Source of the DNA: Spirogloea muscicola
Lineage: Eukaryota; Streptophyta; Zygnematophyceae; Spirogloeales; Spirogloeaceae
Reading direction: 5' to 3'
Assembly (NCBI GenBank): GCA_009602725.1
Contig: WELB01000129.1
Span: forward strand, 182,322-208,387
DNA: 26,066 nt
Shown: piece after piece, positions 1-8,970 of the stretch
Layout: the number at the start of each line of letters is the position of its first letter
Position numbering within the stretch: position 1 is the first letter of the stretch
Translations under genes and position numbers: made by a program
Notes under the pieces: model-generated
The model's database searches: none
Told to the model about the DNA's origin: nothing
The model's input: only the letters and a program-made list of their open reading frames with translations

Positions 1-341
1 GGCGGCGCCATGCGACGCCGCCGAGCGGCGGCGCCCTGCAGCGCCGGCTTGCGGCGCCGCCAGTGCGTCACGGGCGCGCCACACGTGTCACATACATGTC
101 ATTACGGGTGTGTCGGCAGATACAAGAATATGCCGAGGAGCTTCTCTCCGGAAGTCCAGGATTGGCCACCTCTGCTGGAGGCGGCCGCGGCCTGCACGTC
201 ACATCGTCAGCAGGCGCGTCACACCGCGCGACACTTGCGCGGGTCGCTCGCGCGTCGCACGCGTCAGGCACGTGCGCGTCGGTGGTTACACGGTTGCGCT
301 TAACTCGGAGTTAAGCGTCCCGTAACGGCGGGGACGTTACA
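1..341 (-). repeat. Partial LTR, family 1-like, 5' end of LTR at 341
   Basis: Read on the minus strand from 341, this begins TGTAACGTCCCC and continues with the same succession of motifs as the LTR at 8096: a GTTACGKGACG-type block, a TTAAC dyad, then gtgacat..gtgacrcgtgt and a ggcggcgccgc block. It is clearly diverged from that LTR and so looks like an older relative. The right boundary at 341 follows from the TGT/ACA terminus. The left side runs off the window, so it cannot be told whether this is a solo LTR or the end of a longer element. Confidence 0.8.
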
Positions 342-2600
342 GAGACCATCCTTTCGGGTATGCAATGTAAACTTTACATCTTACTCACAAAGATGCCGGC
401 CCACCAATGTGCAATTTTGCATGGTGTCAGCCTGCGACCAGAAGCCTATAAGAAGCCCTCTGAGCGCCTGCCAGATTTCACCCCCTGATTTGCCCTGTGG
501 CAAGGCGTTTACCTAGTAGCAATTTCGTTCGGTACAATGTTGGCTTGCTGTCACCATTTAGCTGCGGGAGCGTAGCTTGGAATGCGCGTGCGCTTGAGTT
601 GCAAGAATTTGTCCTGTGCCACTGTGCCTCTTGGGGTAGGAAGACTTGAATCATCAAATCAACGTGACATGGGCATCTTGATTAGCGAGGCTGAATTTAG
701 AAGGAGACTATGCACCAGGCAATAGCAGTGCTCAAAGGCTGGACTCTTATCAAAGCACGAGTGTAATCAAAGCACGAGTGAAGGTGAGCTGGCTCGATTT
801 CTCAGTGCATGTCCTTTAGGCCATTCTAGAAGTGGCTCAAGCTGCAGCTGCGAGCTGGCTACTGTCTTGAGGAGACAATGAAATACCTCGCAATCTGCAT
901 GACAAACGTGTGACCATCAGAGCTTGTGTGTTCGTCCCGTCGTGCTGTATGTACTGCCTCTACAATGGTCTGCTTAGCAGTGGTTACGATAGAGTTGCCA
1001 TAGCAAATGGAGTGGCTCATACCAGGCTCATATTCCGCAGAAACATAGCCCAGGAGCAAAGTCTCATTTTTGTTCATCACTCACCTTGTCACCTTGCCTA
1101 CCGTGAAAATCAGACCATTTCTAGGTGTACCGCAAGGGACTGTCCACCCAACCAGCTAACATGAGGTGTATACCACGGCTCCACTTGCACGGTATTCTTC
1201 AGATAAATGGCGAGCGGCATCACAAAGTATCAAGTTCAAGCCACATTCAGGCGGACGTACACCTAAAGCTGTGCGCTGCACGGAATGGAGAGCTGCAGTG
1301 TCTAAGCCAGGTTGTCTAATGAGTAGTACAATCGAAATGCTGTAACTCATTGCATACAAATCAAATTTAAGAAAGCCCGAAAGATATTGGAGCTGTCGGG
1401 CCCAGAGCAGTGTTGCTTGCCAGCTCTTTTTGCGAATTAGTGCAAACAATCGTCTGTGATTGCTGACATCCTGCGGTGACCTTGCACTTTGTGAGCTAAG
1501 CAGCGTATGAGTAAAAGTGTAGGTCCTATAAGCTCTTCTATAGCTGATGAGAGGATACACGACTTAAGTATGAGATGTGATGACCTCGTGTATCATCTAT
1601 ATCAGGTCATCACATTATCGATTAACTCATGGTTTAGCTCGCCCTGAGGCATCCATGTGTCTGATCATCTAGGTGACATGACGGCTCTTTTCTACAGCAT
1701 TTTCTACAGCATATGTGCAATCTGACGTTGTCACAGAAGGGGAGCTGACTTTGACTATAACCTCGAAATGTGAAGGTGCTCATGCCAACAATTGCAACCG
1801 TATCACAGTAGCTTGTCGTAAATTTGTTGGCAGAAATGCTCCCAAGACCAACTATTGCTGAAAGCGATAACAGTGGTCACAATGCACAAGAGCCTTTGAT
1901 GCTTGATCAGCAATACTCGAGATACGACCCAAGCCAGCATGTTATGATATGTATTCAGTGCAGTCCGTGGTCTTCTTATCTTACAGAGCTACAATAGTGG
2001 TACATAAAGCATCATACTTCTTTGCTGTACATCCTCATGTCCACCATGTATGCTGTGGCCGTCTATAAATTCCTGCTGGTTCCAGCTTCTGCGAGTCAGT
2101 GACACTGGCAACACCATCACGCCCAACCTTCTCGCCTGTGCCACGTAGGCAGGAGACTGACATCGCAGGCCTTTCACAACAAATGACCACTCTTGACATA
2201 AGCAATTCGAGGAAAAGGCCTGGTGATTGGCATTTGACATTTGGTCATAGCCAACAGAGGCAGCAAGCAAGGCTTAGCCCCTCCAACAGGAGCACGATAG
2301 AATGATGGGCTGCCGAAGCAGGACTTCATCACTCTGCAGCATGGCAGGAGTGTGGTGCCACTCAGAACTCCGTGGCCGAGTGCTGGTGGGTTCTGTGTAC
2401 TTGTAATCTGCTTGCTTGCCTAGCTCGCTGTTCATAAGTGACGGCTCTACATCTCGCAATCATGCTAATTGCTTACAAAGCATACCGGAGATATCAGCTG
2501 AACGCCCTTGTGAACTCTTGCATACGTCAGTTGTGCTCTGTAGGCTTCTTGCAGGGGAGCTGGAGTTGGAAAGTGTACTGACTGAGCACTACTGCACTAA
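342..2600. other. Low-GC, apparently single-copy region; no recognised gene
   Basis: Base composition drops sharply beside the flanking LTR and LINE DNA, and no repeat seen elsewhere in the window occurs here. Only short open stretches exist. On the minus strand three pieces look exon-like: about 886-1000 (ends before gtattt), about 1165-1296 (preceded by ctgcag, followed by gtggta) and about 2000-2190. I recognise no family in any of them. A TATA-like TATAAG lies at 447-452 (+), about 105 bases past the LTR edge. A 17-bp direct duplication (atcaaagcacgagtg core) sits at 749-782. The region may hold introns and exons of an unidentified minus-strand gene, but this is weak. Confidence 0.35.
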
Positions 2601-2624
2601 CTAGAAGAAGCTGTGGCCTTTTCT

Positions 2625-2898
2625 GTCCGCGGGCGGCGGGCGCGTCAAGGAACGCAAACACGCCGATCACTCCGTGGGGGACGAGTTCGGCCCGCTCGCC
2701 ATCGACGTACACGGGGCGTTTAGGACTCGATGGCTTGACCTTCTCCAGCGCCTTGCGCGGCGCGCGGTGACCCGCCGCCAAGGGCAGGAGAGCGAGCAGC
2801 CTGGCTCCAATGCCGCCGGGTCCCTCGCTCAAAGTGTTCTGGATGCGCTTGGCCATTTCCCAGCAGGTCCATTGCCTTCGCTGTCCACTTGCGTGTAG
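2625..2898 (+). pseudogene. LINE (non-LTR retrotransposon) 3'-terminal coding remnant
   Basis: A plus-strand open frame reads KERKHADHSVGDEF, then LAIDVHGAF, WLDLLQRLARRAV, SNAAGSLAQSV, and ends in TAG at 2896-2898. The same string of motifs occurs in the minus-strand LINE relic at 15735-16600 (KERKHADHPSGDDF, DVHGAYG, WLNLLQRLARQAIE, FNAAGSLAQAF), so the two are copies of one family. Here only the region downstream of the endonuclease-like domain survives; the 5' side stops around 2625, beside unrelated single-copy DNA. The C-terminus reads LSTCV. A solo LTR starts four bases after the stop codon. Confidence 0.75.
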
Positions 2899-2902
2899 GC
2901 CG

Positions 2903-3588
2903 TGTAACGTTCCCACTTACTGTGAGCGTTAACCCCGGTGGTTACGCTAACCTAATTGGCACGTGGCCGACCAGGCCTGGCCAGTTGGTCCCGCACGGGG
3001 GCCTCGGTGGCGCGGTGTCCACCCTGGCGCCCGGCGCACGGGGCCACGGTGGCACGGTGTCCACCCTGGCGCCCGGCGCACGGGGCCGCGGTGGCGCGGT
3101 GTCCACCCCGGCGCCTCAACACGTTGGCCCCGACAGCGGGGCCGTCCCCTCGGCAGGCCTCTCCCTCGGGGCGAGCCCGCATGCGGCCCGCCCCGCGGGG
3201 TGGGCCATGGAGCGACCCCATGCGCCCCTGAGGGCGGGCGGCACCGGGAGCACAGGAGTCTGGGGGCTGAGAGCTAAGCAGCAGTTTGGATCAGTGAACC
3301 CCGAGAGCGGCGTAGCCCTGCTGCTGCGCCTGCTGCTGCAGCTCGCCGCCGCAGGACGCTGCCGGCTCGCTGCACGACGTCCGTGGCCGGCCCTTGGTGG
3401 GCTAGCTGCGGGCTGGTGCCCGAGAGGTGGAGACGCCGCCTGACGGCGGCACCACAGGGCAAGACTTCCACTGCGCGCCGAGGCGCGAGGTGCTTCACGG
3501 TGTAGGGGTTTGTTTCTAAATCCCTACGTCCAAACCCAATAAGGACATGACTGCCTAATTGCCAGTCTGCAGGGGCCGAGTCATGACA
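2903..3588 (+). mobile_element. Solo LTR, family 2 (686 bp), with 5-bp target duplication
   Basis: Starts TGTAACGTTCCC and ends GAGTCATGACA. The five bases before it (GGCCG, 2898-2902) and after it (GGCCG, 3589-3593) are identical, the normal target duplication of a Ty3/gypsy insertion. No internal region follows, so the element was reduced to one LTR by LTR-LTR recombination. The 3' end is confirmed independently: the minus-strand copy at 18040 has the same terminus followed by a two-base gap and a primer-binding site. The first half holds a 42-bp tandem repeat. The 3' third carries the block shared by the LTR families here (gaggtggagnCGCCGCC, then aaacccaataaggac). Confidence 0.92.
2994..3115 (+). 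repeat. 42-bp tandem repeat inside the solo LTR (about 3 units)
   Basis: Three consecutive units begin cacggggcc at 2994, 3037 and 3079. Each contains a GGTGGCRCGGTGTCCACC core, and the third unit is shorter. The core GGTG..CACC is itself partly palindromic. It lies in the U3-like half of the LTR, where enhancer-like repeats are common, but a regulatory role is only inferred. Confidence 0.8.
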
Positions 3589-3593
3589 GGCCG

Positions 3594-4411
3594 CGCCTTG
3601 GCTGCTGCCTCCACTTTCCGCCAGGGCGACGCCTGCTAGCTAGCTGACTATCCGCCTTCTAGCTAGCTGACTTGCACACATTGACTAGAGGTTACTGAGA
3701 GCCCCCTTGCTGCCGTTTCAGCAATTAGCACCTTGCTTTTTGTGCCATCCGGCTCCTTCAGACCTTGTCCATTCCTTTGGGCCGGCCTCTTACAGCCACC
3801 ACTCAACTTTGAGGCGCTGTTCTCTTCTCTGACCGTGAGCAAGTCATACACAAATGCAGCCTATTGCAGTCACATGTGTTGCACCTAGCAAGGCAGCTTG
3901 TCGAGGTAGTCATCAAAATAAGATTATACTGTACCCCTAAGGGCAACCAACAACCTAAGAGCTGCCAGGTCCACTCCACATTGATCTGCCGCTGCTTCCT
4001 GCTTGTAGCAATTTGGGCAAGAATGCACCTCGTGCAGCTGTAGAGTATTCTTTTGTCTACTTGATGCTCCTCTGAAGAGAAAGAAGGCGCGCGGGGCGCA
4101 TGAAATGAAAAGGAGGCCAATTCAAGCCAATACATTGTTCAGGCAGAGTCGAGTGCAAACTAAACAAAGAAGACACATGTTGCAGGTACTATCGCCACAT
4201 TGTCATATGGCCAGATACAATCACACATCTTGAAGTGTACATGTGCAGCATGCAACTTGTTGACGCCCCACCCGGTTGCCTGTGGTGGAAACAGGGCAGG
4301 TTTTCCATGCAGCATGAGCTCCTGGCAGGCATGTACAGCCTTCAGATGTTGCTCGGCGGATGCCTAAAACTGGTATGAAGTGTCATAAGCAGACTATTGC
4401 AGGCAAATGAA
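3594..4411. other. Unassigned region between solo LTR and repeat X
   Basis: The first 60 bases probably continue the sequence interrupted by the solo LTR (LINE 3' flank). A short direct duplication, ctagctagctgact, occurs at about 3637-3651 and 3660-3672. The rest is moderate-GC DNA with only short open stretches on either strand. I see no recognisable protein, RNA gene or repeat family. Confidence 0.5.
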
Positions 4412-4542
4412 TGTCACGCGCGGGCGCAGAACGTCGTTAAAGCGTCGGCTAGACTGTTGGACAGCACCGAGCAGGGCTAACCCTGGTCAACTATTTCAGG
4501 TAGAGAGGTCGTAGAGGGACCCTCAGCAGGGGTAATCCATGG
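4412..4542 (+). repeat. Dispersed repeat X, copy A, left part
   Basis: Matches the start of copy B at 7376: TGTCACGCGCGGGCGCAGA here and TGTCATGCCCGGGCGCAGA there. It continues with the same cgtcggctaga, cagggctaaccctggtca and caggtag blocks. It is interrupted at 4543 by a solo LTR and resumes at 5066 with the gggtgactcgctggg block. The TGTCA start suggests X could itself be an LTR. Confidence 0.75.
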
Positions 4543-5065
4543 TGTAAGGAACCTCGCCCTACACATGCAGTCAGGTTGAAATATCCTTGTTGAGTTCGGC
4601 TGTAGGGGGTTTAGGAGCCCACCCACTACACAGGAAAGCACTAGCGCATCGCGCAGTGGAAGACAGGCCCTGTGGCGCCGCCGTCTGGCAGCGACTCCAC
4701 CTCCTGGGCGCAGGCGGCGCAGCAAGCCCCGCAGCAGAGTGCGGCGGCGGCAAGGCTGCTCCTGAGCTTCACTGGTTCGAACTGCTTCGAGCCTCAGCCC
4801 CAAGGTTCCTTGTGCTTCCCCGTGCCGCCCCCCCTTCCAGGGGTGTGAGCGGGTCGCCCCAAGGCCCGCCTTGCGGCGGGCCAAAGATCCTCCGCTTGAA
4901 CTGGCGAATCCTGGCGAGGGGTGTTTCTGGACGGGCGGGGCCCGAACCTGGGCGTGCCACTTACCCGGCCAGCCAGCCCGCCACCTGGCGGGCCACCTGG
5001 CCTAAGTAGTCGGTCATGTATAATAACAGAGCCGTGTGGCTTAAGCAAACGGCTGGTTCGTTACA
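4543..5065 (-). mobile_element. Solo LTR, family 3 (523 bp), inserted in repeat X
   Basis: On the minus strand it begins TGTAACGAACC and ends GGTTCCTTACA, so the termini are inverted (TGTAASGAACC on both ends). Flanks are catgg (4538-4542) and catcg (5066-5070), a 4/5 match to a 5-bp target duplication. In the uninterrupted copy B of repeat X the target reads ccatggggtgactcgc, which confirms both junctions. Homologous LTR sequence lies on the plus strand at 15446-15734. No internal region remains. Confidence 0.9.
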
Positions 5066-5165
5066 CATCGGGTGACTCGCTGGGAAGGATGCAACCCGTA
5101 TGGGCGGGCCGGAGAGCCCCGGGGGGCCGGAGACAGTCCCTGTGCCTACTGCCTTGGACGACCTC
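5066..5165 (+). repeat. Dispersed repeat X, copy A, middle part
   Basis: Resumes X after the solo LTR. The blocks gggtgactcgctggg, aacccgtatgggcgggc, ggagagccc and gtccctgt.cctac.gccttg all match copy B at about 7507-7600. Similarity stops near 5160, where copy A carries about 1.1 kb of GC-rich DNA that copy B lacks. Confidence 0.75.
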
Positions 5166-6298
5166 CCCCTCAATCCGACACTTGGGCGCCCGCGCTTGCC
5201 CCCGCGCCGCCGCCGCCGCCGCCGCCGCAGCGGCGGCGGCGGTCCTTTCGCCCTCCGCTGCCGCCGGCTGGCGAGCTGGCGCTGACGAGCTCATGGCGCG
5301 CCAGGCCCCCAGGCTTCTTCGAGCGCCACGCTCAAGGCCTCGTCAGACCCTGGGCCCCCCCTCCGGGTGCCTCGCCGCTGCCGAATTCCCCCGGTCACCC
5401 TCGGCTGGGCAGCAGTTCCTCGTGCCTGCGCCAGCGGCAGCTGCTCCTTTCGACGCTTCACGCCCCGCAGCGGCGGCCTCGGGCTCCCCGGCCTCCTCTA
5501 CCCCGGCGGGAGCCGAGCTCGTCCTTCCCTATCAAGCGCCTCCTTTCTCCACGAGCAGCGACGGCCTGAGTACGAGGTGCTGTCCCTTCGGCCATCCAAC
5601 TCTTGGCGGCCGTGGCACCACCGGCCCTCCTCCCCCGCCCGCCATCCCCTGCCATTGCTGCTTCCTCACCCTCCTCCAGAAGCGGTACAGGTCGAGTCGT
5701 CATGGCCCCCGTCAGCAAGGCTCCCCCCGCTCTGTAACACCTCCGGCCCTCCTTACCCCCACCCGCGATCCCTCCTGCCATTGCTGCTACCTCACCCTCC
5801 TCTAGCAGCGCCAGAAGCGGTGCAGGTCGAGTCGACATGGCCCCAGTCAGCACGGCCCCCTCCGCTCTGTGGCACCTCCGGCCCCCCCTTTCCCCCGCCC
5901 GCCATCCCTCCTGCCACTGCTGCTTCCTCACCCTCCTCTAGTAGCTCCAGGTGCGGTACAGGTCGAGTCGACATGGCCCCCATTAGCACGGCCCCCCCCG
6001 CTCTGTGGCACCTCCGGCCCTCCTTTCCCCCACCCGCCATCCCTCCTGCCATTGCTGCTTCCTTCCCCTCCTCTAGCAGCTCCAGAAGCGGTGCAGGTCG
6101 AGTCGACATGAGCCCTGTCAGCACGGCTCGCCCCGTTCTGTGGCACCTTCGGCCCTCCTAGTATAGGGTGGCATCTTATTGTAGCCGAATTCTTTGCGCT
6201 GCATTCCTTGCACTTTCTGCATGTCCTGCCTGAACAATGTGTTGGCTTGAAGTGGCCTCGCTTTAATTACATGCGCACCGCGCGCCTTCTCTCTCTCG
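5166..6298. other. GC-rich insert in repeat X with possible proline-rich ORF
   Basis: Copy B of X jumps directly from the gccttg block to the gagatcgg block, while copy A has this 1.1-kb segment between them. A GCC run (5206-5228) is followed at once by a CGG run (5230-5242), a strong foldback. A plus-strand frame is open from about 5367 to 6161 (264 codons) and runs through the 135-bp repeats as a Pro/Ser-rich 45-residue repeat with AVQVES and LPLLLPHPP motifs. In DNA this GC-rich, open frames arise by chance on several strands, so I do not claim it is translated. The last 130 bases are lower in GC and show nothing recognisable. Confidence 0.45.
5596..6165 (+). repeat. 135-bp minisatellite, about 4.2 units
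   Basis: Units start at 5680, 5815, 5951 and 6086, giving periods of 135, 136 and 135, with a partial unit before 5680 and a truncated one ending near 6165. Each carries gcggtRcaggtcgagtcg, then atggcccc, gctctgtggcacctccggcc and ccgccatccctcctgcca. The period is close to a multiple of three. Units differ by scattered substitutions, so the array is not brand new. Confidence 0.9.
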
Positions 6299-6535
6299 GA
6301 CCTCCCCCGCGAGGTGGGCTCCTAGAGATCGGCCGGCGGAGAGAAGCCATCTCTCCGCAAGTCCCTCGGTATAGAAAGAATCTTGCGGCGCCAACGCCGC
6401 AGCCGCCAGCGAGGGTTTGCAGGGGTTTGGCGCGCACCGTGGTAATTAGCGCTACAGGTCAGGGTGGCCAGGGGCCCGAAGCGGCGAGGGATCCCCTGGC
6501 GAGGGTGAGCATGCGAGCGTGAGGGCGGCGAGGAG
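6299..6535 (+). repeat. Dispersed repeat X, copy A, right part
   Basis: Resumes homology to copy B: gagatcggMcggcggagaga, ccatctctccRcaagtccctcggta, gccgcagccgcc, ggtttggcgcgc and gatccccYggcg. Similarity fades beyond about 6525. There is no convincing target duplication against the left end at 4412. Confidence 0.7.
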
Positions 6536-7079
6536 ATATCATTGGGTGTTGTGACTCTTCTGCCACATCTTCGCATGTCTGCTCACCTAGTAGTGAGGCC
6601 TGGCAGGGCAGGCTACTGCTAGGTTGCAAAGCAGAGTCCTGGCCTGTGGCGCAGCTTCAGGTGTGGCACCTCGACGCGTGATTAGCGTCCTACGGGCAGG
6701 CACGACATGACGCTTATGTCTATGTTTAGTATACAAAGACCGTGCTCATTTTCCTACTTCAGTGGTCTTCAACCTTGAGCAAGGTGCTGCCCAATGGAGA
6801 TGACTTTGCTCCGAATGGAGCGCGGCACGCCAATTTGAAGTAGAAAGATGCAGGTCTTGGAGCGTTGTACATGTAGTACTTCAAGTCTTTTGTCAAAAAC
6901 TTATCATAGGCAAAGGAAATAGGTGCTTCAGAAGGACCTCATAAGAAGAGCCACTGCCGCAAATGCAGCTATGGGGAGGTGAGTCCAAGACTCCAGGTAA
7001 GCACTGGCTGGAAAACCAGCTATTACAGGAATCAATTTTATTTGTTTCTTGAATAAACGTTGGTTGGGGAGAAGTCTCC
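6536..7079. other. Unassigned intergenic stretch
   Basis: Moderate- to low-GC DNA without open frames of note on either strand and with no repeat shared with the rest of the window. AT content rises toward 7020, on the approach to the cox3 segment. I see nothing else in it. Confidence 0.5.
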
Positions 7080-7245
7080 GTGGACAATCCAACAATTAAA
7101 TCGTTCTGGAAAGATATGGTTACGAATCTTTCCGATCATCCAATATACTGCAATAGTTTTGTATACAGTACTATGGTTGTATGGTGGCGTGATTTAATCC
7201 GTGAATCTACTTATGGTCATCATACATCTGCTGTACAACTTCACG
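7080..7245 (+). pseudogene. Nuclear insertion of mitochondrial DNA: cox3 fragment
   Basis: Codons 7173-7241 read MVVWWRDLIREST followed by YGHHTSAVQL. This is the hallmark segment of cytochrome c oxidase subunit III (WWRD.IRE.T..GHHT..VQ), a protein encoded in mitochondria. The fragment covers only about 25 recognisable residues and appears to lack one codon just before GHHT. Similarity ends after VQL, and the frame stops at 7283. The AT-rich base use contrasts with the GC-rich neighbours, as expected of organelle DNA. The upstream part (7080-7172) is open in the same frame but I cannot assign it; it may be other mitochondrial sequence. It is not functional. Confidence 0.7.
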
Positions 7246-7375
7246 AATCCACGAATTGCCAAGTTTTTTTGGCGCTGTGCTGAGATGGTAGAGTGCACTA
7301 ATTGAGTGGTCCTGGTGTCATCATTGAAACATAGTCTAAACGATCAAAATAAGGATAGGTCCTAAAGTAGGTCTG

Positions 7376-7840
7376 TGTCATGCCCGGGCGCAGAGCGTCG
7401 TCGTAGCGTCGGCTAGAGGCGGTTGGGCGGAACCGACCAGGGCTAACCCTGGTCAGATATCTCAGGTAGGAAGGTGGTATAGGGAACCTCAACGGGGGTA
7501 ACCCATGGGGTGACTCGCTGGGTAGGGCGGAACCCGTATGGGCGGGCTGGAGAGCCCTGGGGCGCCGAGCACTAAAGTCCCTGTACCTACAGCCTTGAAC
7601 CCCCCTCAGGGGGTGAGCTCTTAAGAGATCGGACGGCGGAGAGAGGCCATCTCTCCACAAGTCCCTCGGTAGAGAAAGACCCTAGGGCCGCCGCCGCCGC
7701 AGCCGCCGTTGGGCGTTGGCAAGGGTTTGGCGCGCTGCGCAGGGTACAGGCTCCAGGCCAAGTGGTCAGGGGGCCAATGCGGTAAGAGATCCCCCGGCGC
7801 GGGTGACACGCCAGCGACAGAGAGAGGCAAGGTGTTACAA
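7376..7840 (+). repeat. Dispersed repeat X, copy B (uninterrupted)
   Basis: Runs from TGTCATGCCCGGGC at 7376 to about 7808 (CGCGGGTGACA), a span of 433 bp whose ends are short inverted repeats (TGTCA/TGACA). Weaker similarity to copy A continues to about 7830. The termini would fit an LTR, with 7809 onward as leader and the ORF at 7941 as the start of its first gene. However, the flanks gtctg and cgcca are not a target duplication, and no primer site is evident. The LTR reading is therefore tentative; the repeat itself is clear. Confidence 0.7.
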
Positions 7841-7940
7841 TTTACTTGCCGAGAGATTTAGATCTCTGTGAGTGCGTGGGAGGGCAAGCGACGCGGCGGC
7901 TTTGAGGGAGGCGCATGGGGTGTCCAGGGCGTAGATCCGG

Positions 7941-8095
7941 ATGCCAACGCGGAGCGACGTGCACTACTCGCCCTCGCCGGCGGATCAGCAGCAGGACGAG
8001 GCAGATCTGCCGTCGGAGGCGTTGGATGACGGTGCTGCGGCTAGCGACGGCGAGGGCAGCGCATCGTCTGACGTCAGCATGGATTGGGAGGAGAC
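7941..8095 (+). pseudogene. Truncated acidic ORF broken by the chromovirus LTR
   Basis: An ATG at 7941 opens a frame rich in Asp, Glu, Ser and Ala (DEADLPSEALDDGAAASDGE, later SDVSMDWEE). The frame runs across the LTR edge at 8096 and ends at a TGA inside the LTR (8118-8120), for 59 codons in all. The acidic, biased composition resembles the N-terminus of a retroelement Gag or of a nuclear protein; no family is recognised. It follows repeat X by 132 bases, so it may be the first gene of that element. The remainder is not found on the far side of the chromovirus at 15446. Confidence 0.45.
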
Positions 8096-8957
8096 TGTAA
8101 CGTCCCCATCCGTTACGTGACGTTTAACCGTGGGTTGAACGCTAACGCGTGGTAACGGCACGCGGCCCCGGTATCGTTGGCGTGCGACACGTGGGCGACG
8201 CGCGGGCAAGTGAGACGCAGCTCACCGCGGCTCGCCGGAGCTGTCGCCGCAGGGCCGCCCGGGCCCCCGGGCCATGGCCGCCGCCGCCCTCACGACCGTT
8301 CCGCAGGGCGGCACCGCGCAGGGCGGCACTGCGACGTGCCCGTCGGCGGCATGTCCGCCGAACTGGTGAGCGCCACCTCTTGGCCGCCGGACTCGTAGTG
8401 ACATACCTGTGACGCCTGTAGCGCAGTGACGCGCCTGGCGGCGCCGCGCAGGGCGGCGTCGCCGCCCTCACGACCCGTATCCCCCCGTAGGGCCCGCCTT
8501 CTCGAGGTGGGCCTTGAGGCGAGCCTCCCAGAGACCCTTGGGGAGGGGTGGCACGTGAAGCACTATAAGTAGGGCTGAGACCAGCCTCCGGGGACCCGGC
8601 TCTGGTCAGCGAAGCCCACGCCAGAGAGAGGCGCGCAGCCCTGCTGCCGCCTGCTGCCGCAGCTTGTCCGCGCAGCCCTGCTGCTGCCTGCTGCTGCAGC
8701 CCGACGCCGCAACCTGTCCCTGCGGATCTTCATCGGCTCTTCTGAAGGTAGACTGTGGCTGCTCCCTTTGGGGACAGTTGCTGGCCCGTACCGAGAGGTG
8801 AGTCGCCGCCTGTCGGCTGCGCCTCAGGGCAAGGTATTCCGCTGCGTGTGCATGTGGTGCTTCTCTGTGCTGGGGGTTTCGTCTCTAAACCCCAGAGACA
8901 GAAACCAATCAGGACGTCCTAACCCTTAACTGCTTGTGAAGGGCTTAGAAGGCTTCA
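8096..8957 (+). repeat. 5' LTR of the chromovirus (862 bp)
   Basis: Starts TGTAACGTCCCC and ends GGCTTCA, giving TG...CA ends. It matches the 3' LTR along its full length except for a missing 15-bp unit (gcagggcggcaccgc) near 8445 and a few substitutions. The U3 side is rich in GTTACG/CGTAAC dyads and cgcagggcggc repeats. A TATA-like element is at 8564, and a CTGCTGCCGC-rich stretch follows. Confidence 0.95.
8564..8572 (+). promoter_or_regulatory. TATA-like element in the 5' LTR
   Basis: TATAAGTAG lies about 470 bases into the LTR, just downstream of an end-of-U3 block (gaggggtggcacgtgaag). It is conserved at 15052-15060 in the 3' LTR. It is the likely core promoter for the element's genomic transcript, which would put R downstream of about 8595. 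This is inferred from position only. Confidence 0.6.
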
Positions 8958-8959
8958 TT

Positions 8960-8970
8960 TGGTATCAGAG
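8960..8970 (+). other. Primer-binding site, initiator tRNA-Met type
   Basis: TGGTATCAGAG begins two bases after the LTR terminus. This is the standard complement of the 3' end of initiator methionine tRNA used by many LTR retroelements to prime minus-strand synthesis. The same sequence, with the same two-base gap, occurs on the minus strand at 18026-18037. Confidence 0.92.

Noticed and set aside
342-346. gagac beside the LTR at 341 equals gagac beside the LTR at 8096, suggesting a shared target duplication
   Set aside because: The two LTRs lie in opposite orientation and both flanks are on the LTR-start side, so in element orientation they read gtctc and gagac. Chance agreement is simpler.
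7272-7300. tRNA-like D-arm (gagatggtagagtgc) after the cox3 fragment
   Set aside because: No matching anticodon or T-arm could be folded around it by eye.
8149-8412. Open frames of 60-110 codons on both strands inside the LTRs (also at 14622-14959)
   Set aside because: They lie in GC-rich LTR sequence on overlapping frames, match nothing, and are shadows of base composition.
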